Part shown: positions 7,908 to 18,100 of the stretch, piece by piece
Position numbering within the stretch: position 1 is the first letter of the stretch
How the letters are laid out: every line of letters begins with the position of its first letter
Assembly (NCBI GenBank): GCA_964478625.1
Contig: CAYZJH010000006.1
Location: 37,975-101,974, forward strand
Length of the DNA: 64,000 nucleotides
Origin: SKZT01 sp964478625
Lineage (GTDB): Bacteria > Desulfobacterota > Desulfobacteria > Desulfobacterales > SKZT01
Reading direction: 5' to 3'
Made by a program: the position numbers and the translations under genes
Notes under the pieces: generated by a model
Told to the model about the DNA's origin: nothing
Databases searched by the model: none
The model's input: the letters and a program-made list of their open reading frames with translations, nothing else

Positions 7908-9076
7908 GGCAAGCCGTAAACATTCAATTTTTCCATAAACGGGTCGGGATCGAATTGCTCCATATTGAAAACCCCTTTTCCCCGCCATTTTCCGGTAAGC
8001 ATCATCATAGCGCCGATCATGGCCGGTACGCCTGTCGTGTAGGAGATGGCCTGAGCTCCGACCTCCCTAAAGGCCTTCTGGTGATCGCAGATGTTGTAGA
8101 TATAGTATTTTATTTGTTTACCGTTTTTTAGCCCTTTGATCAGGCAACCGATGCATGTCCGTCCTTTTGTGACAGGTCCTAATGATGCCGGGTCCGGAAG
8201 CAACGCTTTGAGAAATTGAATCGGGACGATTTCAATCCCTTTATAACATACGGGATCAATGCGGGTCATCCCGACATTCCGGAGAACTTCCAGATGGTTG
8301 AGGTAATTGTCGCTGAAAGTCATCCAGAATCGCGCTTTTTTAAGACCCTTTAAATGTTTTACCAGCGACTCCAATTCTTCATGATACAACAGGTAACACT
8401 TTTTAGGGCCGATACCTTCGGGAAAATCAAATGTCATGGATTCGGCAAGGGGTTCGGTTTCCACCCAGTTTCCATTCTCCCAATAGCGACCCTTTGCGGT
8501 GACCTCACGAATATTGATTTCCGGATTGAAATTGGTGGCAAATGGATGGCCGTGGTCTCCGGCATTGCAGTCGATAATGTCCAGTTCATGAATTTCATCA
8601 AACCGGTGTTTGAGAGCATGGGCACAGAAAACATTGGTGACTCCGGGGTCAAAGCCGCTTCCCAGAAGCGCCATAATCCCTTTGTCTCTGAAACGCTCAT
8701 GATAAGCCCATTGCTGTTTATATTCAAATTTGGCTTCATCAGGATGTTCATAATTGGCCGTATCCAGATAATCCACTCCTGTTTGAAGACAGGATTCCAT
8801 GATGGCCAGGTCCTGGTAGGGAAGCGCCACGTTAATCACCAATTCAGGTTTAAAAAAACGGATAAGATCAATGGTTTCCGATGTATTGTCGGCATCGACC
8901 TGCCGGGTATGAACAGTTCTGCCGGTCCTGGACTTCACACCTTCAGCGATGGTATGGCATTTGCTTATACTTCGGCTAGCCAGCATGATTTCGGAAAAAA
9001 CCGAGGGGACCTGTGCGCATTTATTAACAACCACATTTCCGACCCCTCCTGCACCGATAATCAATACACGGGACAT
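7880..9076 (-). CDS. Carboxynorspermidine synthase/dehydrogenase (saccharopine dehydrogenase-like)
   Basis: The 398-residue oxidoreductase has an N-terminal Rossmann fold (MSRVLIIGAGGVGNVVVNKCAQ) and a saccharopine-dehydrogenase C-terminal domain. It catalyses NADPH-dependent reductive condensation of aspartate semialdehyde with a diamine to form carboxynorspermidine or carboxyspermidine. ATG 9076 is preferred over GTG 9094 because AAGGAAA lies 7-8 bases before it and the glycine-rich motif then starts at residue 3. It is followed with overlap by nspC. The pair replaces the S-adenosylmethionine decarboxylase route of polyamine synthesis. Confidence 0.9.
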   Translation of the reverse strand: MSRVLIIGAGGVGNVVVNKCAQVPSVFSEIMLASRSISKCHTIAEGVKSRTGRTVHTRQVDADNTSETIDLIRFFKPELVINVALPYQDLAIMESCLQTGVDYLDTANYEHPDEAKFEYKQQWAYHERFRDKGIMALLGSGFDPGVTNVFCAHALKHRFDEIHELDIIDCNAGDHGHPFATNFNPEINIREVTAKGRYWENGNWVETEPLAESMTFDFPEGIGPKKCYLLYHEELESLVKHLKGLKKARFWMTFSDNYLNHLEVLRNVGMTRIDPVCYKGIEIVPIQFLKALLPDPASLGPVTKGRTCIGCLIKGLKNGKQIKYYIYNICDHQKAFREVGAQAISYTTGVPAMIGAMMMLTGKWRGKGVFNMEQFDPDPFMEKLNVYGLPWTEIIWNG

Positions 9077-9376
9077 ACGGCGGTTTCCTTTCACAAATTG
9101 TCAGAAGCGTTCGTTTTTTTTGAATTTTGGATATTAGCGGTCTCTATGGCCAATAACAAGAGCAAGGCGGTGAACAAAGGCCATGAAACAAAGCTTTTCA
9201 TGGGCAAAATTATATGCCAAATGTTCAAGGATGTGTCAACATCGTTTCAAAAAGGATAATCCTTGACGCCATTTTCCAAATTTTGCATAGTAAACAGTGA
9301 TTTATATAGAACTGACTTAACAGCATACTATCCATGCAAAGGAATCCATTTACAACATTATCAGGGGGGTAATGGG
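9077..9376. other. Divergent intergenic region, no gene
   Basis: These 300 bases separate the minus-strand polyamine operon from the plus-strand signalling genes. They must hold promoters for both. An open frame runs in from 9263 but lacks a start with a ribosome binding site before 9377. I see no palindromic operator or terminator. Confidence 0.4.
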
Positions 9377-10228
9377 ATGGTACAGTCAGAATCAGCTGTT
9401 TCCAAGATAGTCAAAATACTGCTTGCTGAAGACAACCCGGTCAATCAGGAGGTTATTTCTGAAATGCTCACTTCCATAGGCTGTCAGGTGCAAGTCGTGT
9501 CCAACGGTCAACAGGCGTTGGACACTTTGAACCATGAATCGTTTGATTTGATTTTGATGGACTGCCAGATGCCGATTATGGACGGCCATGAGGCGGCTCA
9601 TCATATCCGTTCACTCGAACGGCAAAAAGGGCGTAAATTAATCCCGATTATTGGTATTACGGGCCGTTCTGTCCGGGACAATTATGAAAAAGGGGAAAAA
9701 GCATTCATGGATGACCTGCTTGACAAGCCATTCACCATCGATCAACTCAAAGACACGATTTTGAAATGGACCGGGGTTCATTTAGAAGAGAATATCGAAC
9801 AGCACGAACAAACGACCATTTCAGATCCATATCAGTCCTTGGCTGATTCAGACAGCAGCAGTTCGAATCGCCTGGATATTATGGCTTTGAAATCGATTTC
9901 AAAATTGGAATCCGGATCGACACGGTTTTTGAAAAAAATAGTGAGCATCTATTTCAGGGACTCTGCAAAACTAATTTCTGAAATCAATATGGGGATTCAG
10001 GAGAAAAACACGGTAAAAATATCCCGGGCGGCCCATAGCCTGAAGTCCATCAGTGCCAGTGTGGGAGCAACAACATTATCGATGTTGTGCGCACAACTGG
10101 AAGACATTGCGGGCCGGGAAATAATGGATGATATTGTATTCCGACTTACCGGAATTGAGTCTGAATACGCGATGGTGATCGACGCTCTCAACTGCTTTGT
10201 CAATGATGTCGATCAGTTACCGTCATAA
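9377..10228 (+). CDS. Response regulator receiver–HPt phosphotransfer protein
   Basis: The 283-residue protein has a receiver domain at about residues 12-130 (ILLAEDNPVNQE acidic pocket, phospho-acceptor D62 in LILMDCQMPIMDG, K in LLDKPF). A C-terminal HPt domain covers about 175-275, with phospho-acceptor H220 in SRAAHSLKSISASVGA. This pairing is what is left when a hybrid histidine kinase is stripped of its kinase core, so it should relay phosphate between a kinase elsewhere and another receiver. ATG 9377 is chosen because AGGGGGG lies 9 bases before it. The next gene, 29 bases on, begins with a receiver domain and is the obvious partner. Confidence 0.88.
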   Translation: MVQSESAVSKIVKILLAEDNPVNQEVISEMLTSIGCQVQVVSNGQQALDTLNHESFDLILMDCQMPIMDGHEAAHHIRSLERQKGRKLIPIIGITGRSVRDNYEKGEKAFMDDLLDKPFTIDQLKDTILKWTGVHLEENIEQHEQTTISDPYQSLADSDSSSSNRLDIMALKSISKLESGSTRFLKKIVSIYFRDSAKLISEINMGIQEKNTVKISRAAHSLKSISASVGATTLSMLCAQLEDIAGREIMDDIVFRLTGIESEYAMVIDALNCFVNDVDQLPS

Positions 10229-10257
10229 GTTGATTGATTCCTAAACCAGGAGATACC

Positions 10258-12411
10258 ATGACAGAAACCGACACCCGGGATAATCCTTTCATTGCCCTGT
10301 TGGCGGATGACGATGAAATGATGCGGATTTTGATGCGTTCCTCTTTGGAAAAATCGGGTTTTTGGGTCAAGGAAGTGGAGGATGGGGCATCGGCCCTGAA
10401 GGAATATAAATCACTTTTGCCGGATGTTGTACTGCTGGATCTCATGATGCCCGGCATAAACGGGTTTGAGGTATGCAAGGAAATTCGCAAACTGCCCGAA
10501 GCCCTGTTTACGCCCATTCTGGTCATCACCGGATTATCCGACATCAAATCCATTGAAAGGGCTTACGAAGCGGGTGCCACGGATTTTATCACCAAACCGG
10601 TCAATTGGGACACTCTCGGGCACCATGTTCGTTACTTGCTGCGATCCGGCCAGATCGCCGAACAACTTCACAAAAACAAAGAAGCACTCCGCAAAAGCGA
10701 AGAGCGTTACGCCCTGGCGGCCCAAGGGGCTAATGACGGTTTATGGGATTGGGATCTGCACACGGGAAATCTTTTTTTTTCGGAGCGTTGGCAAAAGATT
10801 CTGGGATATGATTACGGGACGTTCGGAAATACACTGGAGGATTGGTTCGACCATATCCACAAGGATGACCTTCCAGATGTTGAAGTGGCCTTGAGCAACC
10901 ATCTGGAGGGTTTAACCGAACATTTCGAACATGAGCATCGAATGCGTTACAAAGATCAGGAGTATATATGGGTTCTGGTCAGGGGGCTAGCCATTCGGGA
11001 TCCTGATGGAACCCCCTACCGGATGGCGGGGTCCCTTACGGATATTACCAGACGCAAAAAAACAGAAGAACAACTCATTCATAATGCTCTTTACGACAGT
11101 CTTACGCGCCTTGCCAACCGAACCCTGTTTTCCAACCGGCTGTCCCACGCCCTGCAACGTCTTAAACGAAATCACGACTCTGCATTTGCGATTCTTTTCC
11201 TGGATCTGGATCGTTTCAAGGTGATCAATGACAGCCTCGGGCACCAGACTGGAGATGAAATACTCAAAACCATTGCTCGTCGTCTTGAATTGTGTATTCG
11301 ACCGGGTGACACAGTGGCACGACTGGGAGGAGATGAATTCGTCATTTTGCTGGAAGGGATTCAGGATATCCATGATGCGGAGAGAGTGGTGGAAAGAGTA
11401 AAAGCCAGGTTTAAGGAACCGATACAGCTTCAACACCATGAAGTCATCTACACCAGCGCCAGTATCGGCATTGTGATGGGATCATTGGATTACAACCGCC
11501 CGGAGGAACTGCTCAGGGATGCGGATACGGCCATGTATCGGGCCAAGTCCAAGGGCTTGGGCCGTTTTGAGAAATTTGATCCGTCCATGCACCACCATGT
11601 GGTCAGCCAGCTTCAACTCGAAAATGACCTGAGACGGTCTCTGGATACCCATGATTTCATTATCCACTATCAGCCGATTGTTTCCTTGTTAACGGGTAAA
11701 ATAACTGCCTTGGAAGCCCTGGTTCGCTGGAATCACCCCAAAAAAGGGCTTTTGCAGCCCGCCGATTTTATCTGGCTGGCCGAGGAAACCGGATTGATCG
11801 TTCCTTTAGGACATTGGATATTGCGTACCGTATGTCAACAGATCAGTCAATGGGAAGAGGCGGGAATGAACAAAATTCGTGTCGCCGTCAACATTTCCGC
11901 ACGGCAACTTCTTTTTGACGGATTTGTGGATTCAGTATCCCAAATTATCAAACAGACCAATATCAATCCCGGGGTTTTAGAATTGGAAATCACCGAATCC
12001 GTGGTAATGGAAAATCTTCAACACGCCAAAGAGGCATTGCAGCGGCTCAGCCAAATCGGTGTGCAACTGGCACTGGATGATTTCGGGACGGGCTACTCCT
12101 CCCTGAGTTATCTGCATCACTTTCCGGTCAATAAAATTAAAATAGACCGCTCTTTTATTCATCAGGCAGGCTCAAATGCAGAGAGCAAGGACCTGGTGAA
12201 TGCCATCATCAATATCGCCAAAAGCCTGTCCATGGATCTGGTGGCCGAGGGGGTAGAAACAAAAGATCAACTGGAGTGGCTTCAGAACAAACATTGCCAG
12301 TCGGCCCAGGGATTTTTGTTCTCCCACCCTTTGAGCGCTGTGGATATCGAAAAAATGTTAATGTCAGAGCAAAACCTTCTGGACCATGAACAATTGAAAC
12401 GGTGCAGCTGA
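10258..12411 (+). CDS. REC–PAS–GGDEF–EAL c-di-GMP signalling protein
   Basis: The 717-residue protein reads: receiver (about 10-130, phospho-acceptor in VVLLDLMMPG), PAS_3/PAC sensor (about 150-265), GGDEF diguanylate cyclase (about 275-435) and EAL phosphodiesterase (about 450-705). The GGDEF signature is intact at 357-361 (LGGDEFVIL) and EAL is intact at 486-488 (EALVRWNHP), with DDFGTGYSSL and ITESVVME metal-site motifs. Both activities are therefore possible. ATG 10258, after CAGGAG, is preferred to the in-frame ATG 10234. It is probably cotranscribed with the REC-HPt gene and phosphorylated through it. Confidence 0.92.
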   Translation: MTETDTRDNPFIALLADDDEMMRILMRSSLEKSGFWVKEVEDGASALKEYKSLLPDVVLLDLMMPGINGFEVCKEIRKLPEALFTPILVITGLSDIKSIERAYEAGATDFITKPVNWDTLGHHVRYLLRSGQIAEQLHKNKEALRKSEERYALAAQGANDGLWDWDLHTGNLFFSERWQKILGYDYGTFGNTLEDWFDHIHKDDLPDVEVALSNHLEGLTEHFEHEHRMRYKDQEYIWVLVRGLAIRDPDGTPYRMAGSLTDITRRKKTEEQLIHNALYDSLTRLANRTLFSNRLSHALQRLKRNHDSAFAILFLDLDRFKVINDSLGHQTGDEILKTIARRLELCIRPGDTVARLGGDEFVILLEGIQDIHDAERVVERVKARFKEPIQLQHHEVIYTSASIGIVMGSLDYNRPEELLRDADTAMYRAKSKGLGRFEKFDPSMHHHVVSQLQLENDLRRSLDTHDFIIHYQPIVSLLTGKITALEALVRWNHPKKGLLQPADFIWLAEETGLIVPLGHWILRTVCQQISQWEEAGMNKIRVAVNISARQLLFDGFVDSVSQIIKQTNINPGVLELEITESVVMENLQHAKEALQRLSQIGVQLALDDFGTGYSSLSYLHHFPVNKIKIDRSFIHQAGSNAESKDLVNAIINIAKSLSMDLVAEGVETKDQLEWLQNKHCQSAQGFLFSHPLSAVDIEKMLMSEQNLLDHEQLKRCS

Positions 12412-12420
12412 CATTTCAAA

Positions 12421-12442
12421 CATACCGGCCTTCACCGGTATG
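12421..12442 (+). terminator. Stem-loop after the GGDEF-EAL gene
   Basis: CATACCGG (12421-12428) pairs with CCGGTATG (12435-12442) around a six-base loop, ten bases after the stop codon. There is no clear U-run, so termination is uncertain. The right arm CCTTCACCGGTATGACG resembles one end of the palindromic repeat family at 29099 and 63826, so it may be a solo repeat end reused as a transcript end. Confidence 0.4.
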
Positions 12443-12472
12443 ACGACAATAGATTCTCCCAAATAAAATCAC

Positions 12473-13210
12473 TCACTTTAGCTCTGAATCACTTAGGGGT
12501 TCGGGTATGGCCCTAGACTCGGGGCGACGTTTTATCAACACGAGAACACGGGATTGATTCAGGAAAGGAAGTTGATATTTTCGGGTTGAAATACTCCAGT
12601 GGGAAACTGAAATCCTTTCATTTTCTCTCAGATTTTGAATTTCATCTATTTCTGTTTCAACCGGTTTTCCCTTATACGCCAGAAGGAAACCCTTTTCAGA
12701 GAGCAGAGGACCGGCCATCTCTACAAAAGATTTCAAATCTGTCAACGCCCTGCATACGATCACATCAAAAAGATTCTTAAATTCCGAATCGTGTGTCAAA
12801 TTTTCGGCTCGGACATGGCGTGCGAACATATCAGGAAGTTTCATCAACCGAATCAGATGATTTAAAAAGGCAACCTTTTTTCTCGAAGCATCAATGAGAA
12901 ACATCGGATTGGAGACAAGCATGATTTTCAGGGGGATTCCGGGGAAACCGGCACCTGAACCGATATCCAATATTCTTTTACCTGAACCGATTTCAGGAAC
13001 TGCGGCAATGGAATCCAGAAAGTGTTTCACAGCGATTTCCATCGGGTCGGTAATGGCGGTCAGGTTTACTTTCCGGTTCCAGACCAATAATTCCGAAGCA
13101 TGAAGCGCAAAGAGTTCAGCCTGCTCTGAACTTATCCGGATTCCCAACAATTGAGCTCCGTCCCTAATAGTTTTTTTCCACTCTAAAAAATCAATCTTTC
13201 CCACTTGCAC
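12473..13210 (-). CDS. rsmG: 16S rRNA (guanine-527-N7) methyltransferase RsmG
   Basis: The 245-residue protein has the GidB/RsmG fold: LLVWNRKVNLTAITDPMEIAVKHFLDS, then the S-adenosylmethionine motif ILDIGSGAGFPGIPL, then the VICRALTDLKSF segment. It methylates N7 of G527 in 16S rRNA; loss gives low-level streptomycin resistance in other bacteria. The usual family length is about 210, so the N-terminus may begin a little later. The start overlaps the CoA-transferase gene by 28 bases. It is the last gene of the five-gene minus-strand operon and is not beside gidA here. Confidence 0.92.
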   Translation of the reverse strand: MQVGKIDFLEWKKTIRDGAQLLGIRISSEQAELFALHASELLVWNRKVNLTAITDPMEIAVKHFLDSIAAVPEIGSGKRILDIGSGAGFPGIPLKIMLVSNPMFLIDASRKKVAFLNHLIRLMKLPDMFARHVRAENLTHDSEFKNLFDVIVCRALTDLKSFVEMAGPLLSEKGFLLAYKGKPVETEIDEIQNLRENERISVSHWSISTRKYQLPFLNQSRVLVLIKRRPESRAIPEPLSDSELK

Positions 13211-15111
13211 TCTTTATCGCTTTCGGAATGATCCGGTGAATTTTCGAAATCGATCAGGAATTTGATTTCATTGTCTTTGATATTAAACACTTTTGCATCC
13301 GGATAATGGTCGTTAAATATTTTTTGCATGGCCTTATTTTCAGGAAGAACCGATGCTGAAAACCCTGTATAATTATTTTCTTTGGCAATTTTTTCAAGCA
13401 TTTTCAGCAGGTATGAGCCGATACCCAGATTCTGGTAATCTTCCCGAACCACAAAAGCCACCTCTGCCCTATTGTCATCTGCCTGAGCATAACTTCCGAT
13501 AGCAATTATTTCCTTGCCCCCCAGTTTTTGCACCTTGCCGATAATGGACAGGTTTTTTTTATAATCCATGGATGCCCAGTGTTTCTGAATGACTTCATGG
13601 GAAAAGAGTTTAACCCGGTGGAAAAACCGGGAATAAATGGTTTTTTCCTGAAGAGAGTAAAAAAAGTTTCTGTATTCGAATTCATCGGATGGAAACAGCG
13701 GCTGGAATTCCACCGTTTTTCCGCTTTGAAGCCTGAAGGTATCCTTATATTTTTCCACAAATATCAGATCATGCTGAAGGGGGGGGAGCTGATCAGGGAA
13801 TATATAACGATGTTTTTTAGCTTCGTTGACCAATTGCTCCCGGAATTTGGGATGGGCAATTTGGGCCAGTTCCATAACCCGCTGATAAATACTTTTGCCC
13901 TGCAATTCTGCGATGCCGTATTCGGTGACCACGAAATTGATATCCCCCCTCGTGGTCGCCGTCCCCGCTCCTTCACTCAGGTGGGAAACGATTCGGGAAA
14001 TTTTACCATCCTGGGCTGTTGAGGGCAGAGCAATAATGGAAAAGCCGCCTTTGGACATGGCGCTTCCTCGAATAAAATCAACCTGATCACCGATACCGCT
14101 GTAAAACCGATAACCCACCGAGTCGGTGCAGACCTGGCCGGTTAAATCCACTTCAAGCGCACTGGAGATAGAAATCAGGTGATCGTTTCTGGCAATAACC
14201 GTGGGATCGTTGACAAAATCGGAAGCCCTGAAATAGAATCCGGGATTGCCATTGATATAATGATAAAGTTTTTCAGATCCCATGCAAAGGGATGCAACGG
14301 TTCTTCCACGAAGATAATTTTTTCGTTTATTGGTAATGACTTTCTGGGTAAACAGCGGCAAAAAGGCATCGGTAATGACCTGGGTATGAACCCCCAGATC
14401 TTTTTTGGCATCCAGATATTTCAAAATGGCATTGGGAAGATGTCCGAACCCGATCTGGATAGTGGCACCGTCATCCACAAGTTGCGACACATACCGCCCT
14501 ATTCTTTCGGAAATCTCATTTTCCTTTTTGATCGGCGTACTTTCCACCAGAGGCTCATCATGGTAAACCAGATAATCGATATCATCCACATGTACAAAAG
14601 AATTTCCACCGGTTCTGGGCATCCTGGGATTTACCTGAGCAATGGTCAGTGCGGCATTTTCCATTCCCGAGCGGGTGATATCCACGGATACCCCAAGGCT
14701 GCAATATCCGAAACCATCAGGAGGACTCACCTGTATCAGAGCCACATCCAACCCGATACGATGGCTGGAAAAAAGTTTGGGAATTTGTGACAGGTATGTG
14801 GGGATGTAGTCGATCTTTCCTTCAAACGCCGCTTCCCGGATATCTCTGGAAATAAAAAACAACTTCAGAAGAAATCGTTTATGAAAATCCGGGTCGTCCA
14901 CATAACGGGCCAGCGTAAAAGAAAGCATCTGATAGATCATGATATCCTGAAGCCCGGGATCTTTGACCATGGCTCTTATTAAATGTTGCGGCTCACCGCA
15001 TCCGGTACCGATAAACACACGGCTTCCCTGCCGGATTCCGGATATGGCCTCCTTTGCCGAAACTACCTTATCAGGATAAATTTCAGACAGTTTGTTTTTT
15101 TCACTGGTCAT
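13183..15111 (-). CDS. Acetyl-CoA hydrolase/CoA-transferase fused to GNAT acetyltransferase
   Basis: The 642-residue protein has an acetyl-CoA hydrolase/transferase module at about 1-430 (GSRVFIGTGCGEPQHL at the start, IQIGFGHLPNAIL, and VTEYGIAELQGKSI). A GNAT module follows at about 460-620, with the acetyl-CoA loop VREDYQNLGIGSYLLKML. The first half would swap or hydrolyse acyl-CoA, for example acetate or 4-hydroxybutyrate CoA transfer. The second could acetylate a protein or small molecule. This fusion is known in anaerobic Deltaproteobacteria but its role is undefined. It lies 38 bases after the Lon-like gene and overlaps rsmG. Confidence 0.87.
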   Translation of the reverse strand: MTSEKNKLSEIYPDKVVSAKEAISGIRQGSRVFIGTGCGEPQHLIRAMVKDPGLQDIMIYQMLSFTLARYVDDPDFHKRFLLKLFFISRDIREAAFEGKIDYIPTYLSQIPKLFSSHRIGLDVALIQVSPPDGFGYCSLGVSVDITRSGMENAALTIAQVNPRMPRTGGNSFVHVDDIDYLVYHDEPLVESTPIKKENEISERIGRYVSQLVDDGATIQIGFGHLPNAILKYLDAKKDLGVHTQVITDAFLPLFTQKVITNKRKNYLRGRTVASLCMGSEKLYHYINGNPGFYFRASDFVNDPTVIARNDHLISISSALEVDLTGQVCTDSVGYRFYSGIGDQVDFIRGSAMSKGGFSIIALPSTAQDGKISRIVSHLSEGAGTATTRGDINFVVTEYGIAELQGKSIYQRVMELAQIAHPKFREQLVNEAKKHRYIFPDQLPPLQHDLIFVEKYKDTFRLQSGKTVEFQPLFPSDEFEYRNFFYSLQEKTIYSRFFHRVKLFSHEVIQKHWASMDYKKNLSIIGKVQKLGGKEIIAIGSYAQADDNRAEVAFVVREDYQNLGIGSYLLKMLEKIAKENNYTGFSASVLPENKAMQKIFNDHYPDAKVFNIKDNEIKFLIDFENSPDHSESDKECKWERLIF

Positions 15112-15149
15112 TATTTTTTCCTCGACTCAATTGACCCTGGAAATAACTC

Positions 15150-18100
15150 TTAAGGGGTCTTTTCCTGTTTTCTGATTCCATCGGTTGATTTTTCCTGTCC
15201 GAATTTGTTACGGATATATTGCATAAACGGTTTGATCACTCGAATGCGCTGCGGCGGTTTTTCCTTAAAAATCTCTTCAAGAGACAAATGGGGATCACTG
15301 ATCGGGTTTCTCAGATATTTCCTTATGGCCTCCAGGCGATTTTTAATTTCTTTTTCAAACCGGACCGTTAACATATTTTTCATCTCCTGAATTTCTTCTT
15401 GCATATTTTCAGGGGATTTAACTCCCTGATAAGCCGATAACTTGTAATGAATCCTCATGCTGATCAATTTCTGAAGGATTTTTTCATAGTCTTTATCGAG
15501 GCAGACCACCTCGGGAACCAGATCCCCAAAATGGGTCACGGCAAGAATATCCTTGTCCTGGGCCCAGTAATTGGCCAAAAACTCAGGTTCCAGGTCCTTG
15601 TAGTTTTGAAGCGGCATATACATGCGCCTGAGGTACATCAGAACCTTTTCGGCCTTTTTTTTATGCCCTCCGATAATGACCGAACCCCCTACTTCACCAC
15701 TTTTAACCCCTTTAGTCCATGGAGCGCCCGTGATTCCGAAATCATTATAGATGGGAATATGGAGCAGTGCGGATAAGGTGTTCAAGGCCAGCGCATAACC
15801 GGCAGAGGGACCGCCGACATGATAGGAAGCCGATAACAACTGATGGTGAAGGGTGTATTTATCCAGAAATTCTCCCAGTAGCTTGGGAATGCTCACTTTG
15901 TGATCCATGCTCTGAAAATAATTTTTGATCATGGTGAGCGCTTCTTTTGCCGACTGCTGGGTCATCTGGACCGCCATATCCAATTCCGCCGCACCCGGAC
16001 TTGACGTGGACACAGCGCCGGTCACCAGTACTTTTTCAGGTGAAAGACTGTAAGTGAGGCTCGTGGCTATCGGCAGCAACACACCGGTCACATCGTTTGC
16101 ACCCACCCCGATGATAAAACCGACCTGAGGTTCCTGGCTGAGTTCCGCTTCGAGAAACTCATCCAGTTGAACTTTTCCCTTTCGTATGGGACTTCCGGAA
16201 ATTTCGCTTCTGGCCGATAACAAATGTGAAGGCATCAACGGATAAGTTTCCATGTCATGGACTGTTGAAAACATATCGACAATCCGGTCAAAACGCTCCA
16301 GAAATTCGTTCGGGTCGTTTCGAACCTCATTTCTCAATGATTCCGGAGCATTAATGGCATCCAGGATTCCGATCAAGGTTTTAAAATTGAACTTGACAAA
16401 ATTTTCTCGCTTCCCAACGGGCTGGTTCAGATAGGTTCTTGCACGCAAAAGGACTTCATACTCCGTGCTTCGAAGACTTCGCGCTTTTTCCACAAATGCG
16501 GTGTAATCGGCCGGAGTATTGCACACTCCTCTGGCTTTTTCAATGATTACCGGAACATCGATTCCCTCGGCCATGGGCACGCCATATAAACATTGGTCAA
16601 CAATTCTTTCAATATCATCCTTGCTTAAATGCCCTGATACCTCGAGCACTTTGAGTCTTTTGGATCGAATCAGGGCAGGGTCTAAAATGTCCAGCCGGTT
16701 GGTGGTCAGTGTGGTAAAAACCCTGTGCAAGGGAATTTCACCGTCAATAATGTTTAAAAATTTATTGGTCAGTTTGTCCGAAGGTGAACCTCCTGACTGA
16801 CTTCGCTTCGGGGCCAGGGCATCCCCTTCATCAAAAAACACCACGGTCGGGGCAATCATCTTGGCAATATCATAAATTTTTTCGAGATTTTCCACCGCAC
16901 CGTCAATGGGATTCACCGGATCCTGAAGCGCTACCGGATTGGTGGATATATCATGGACATCTTTGTTTTCACTCAACCACGCCCGTGCCAGAAAGGTTTT
17001 GCCTGAGCCCGGGGGTCCATTTAACACCACTCCTTTTTCTTCACTGACACCATAAAAAAGGCAGTTGTTGGCCATTTCCGAGAAAACATCCTTAATGTTG
17101 CCAATGTATTCATCCCATCTAACCTGACGATCCAGACGGCCGACCACCTTATCAAAAAGATCGCCGTAAGAATTTTTTGCCACCAGCTCGAAAGCCTTTC
17201 GCACAAGAAGGGAATCATCAAGGTATTCCGGTTTGAATTCGCTCTTGATTTCAATAATGGATCGAACCAACTTTCGAACATAAGCCGGCGTTATTTTTAG
17301 CGTTCTCTCCTGAAAAATCCGGTAAATTTTATCCACACCCGAATCAAGAAATTCGGGAGGAATACACGATATGGATCTGTGGCATCGATGGTCCAATTTT
17401 TCTGCAACCCGTATATCACTCCGGTTTAATTCGATTCTGACAATTTCCTTGAGGTTATCGGGATTTTTCCAGTATTCTGAAATATCGACGATTTTTCCTT
17501 TTTCTACAAACCGTCTGTAAATCGTGTTATCAAAACGCTCCGGCTTGTCGGTAGTGGCGATAAGCAAACAATCCCTTTTGCCGGTAATAATTTCATCGAT
17601 GACAATATTGGCCGTATCAATCAGTGTGCGCTGTTGTCTTTCAACTCCACTGTCGCGGCCCTCTGATTTTCCGAACGCACTGTGGGCTTCTTCGATATGC
17701 CTTATGGTCGGTTTTCGGGAATCACCAAGGGCTTTTTTAAAATAATTTCCCGGCTCCCCTGCCAGGGCTGTCTGATAATCATTGGGGGTCACCATGGAAT
17801 AGTCAACCATCAGACCGGGCTCCTCCAGTTCCGAAAGGTTCCTTCCGATTCTCTTCTTGAAGATTCTTCGTAACAAAGGAATTCTGGACATGATTTTGTA
17901 AAACCGGATTTTTTTGCGACGCTCCATCTCCATCGCCAAAGTAGGATCGATGTTTTCAATGGATTTCCAGAACGGTTCGGAGGCAAGCAGTTCTTCTTTT
18001 TTAAGTTTTAGATCTATTTCCGGAAGAACCCGGTCGCCGAAAATCACATTTTCGATAGCCTGGTTGACCGTTGCGGTTTTTCCACTGCCTGAGGGGCCGA

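Noticed and set aside
8354..9259. Long open frame of 301 codons on the plus strand
   Set aside because: It lies opposite the carboxynorspermidine dehydrogenase gene, has no family features and is a shadow of it.
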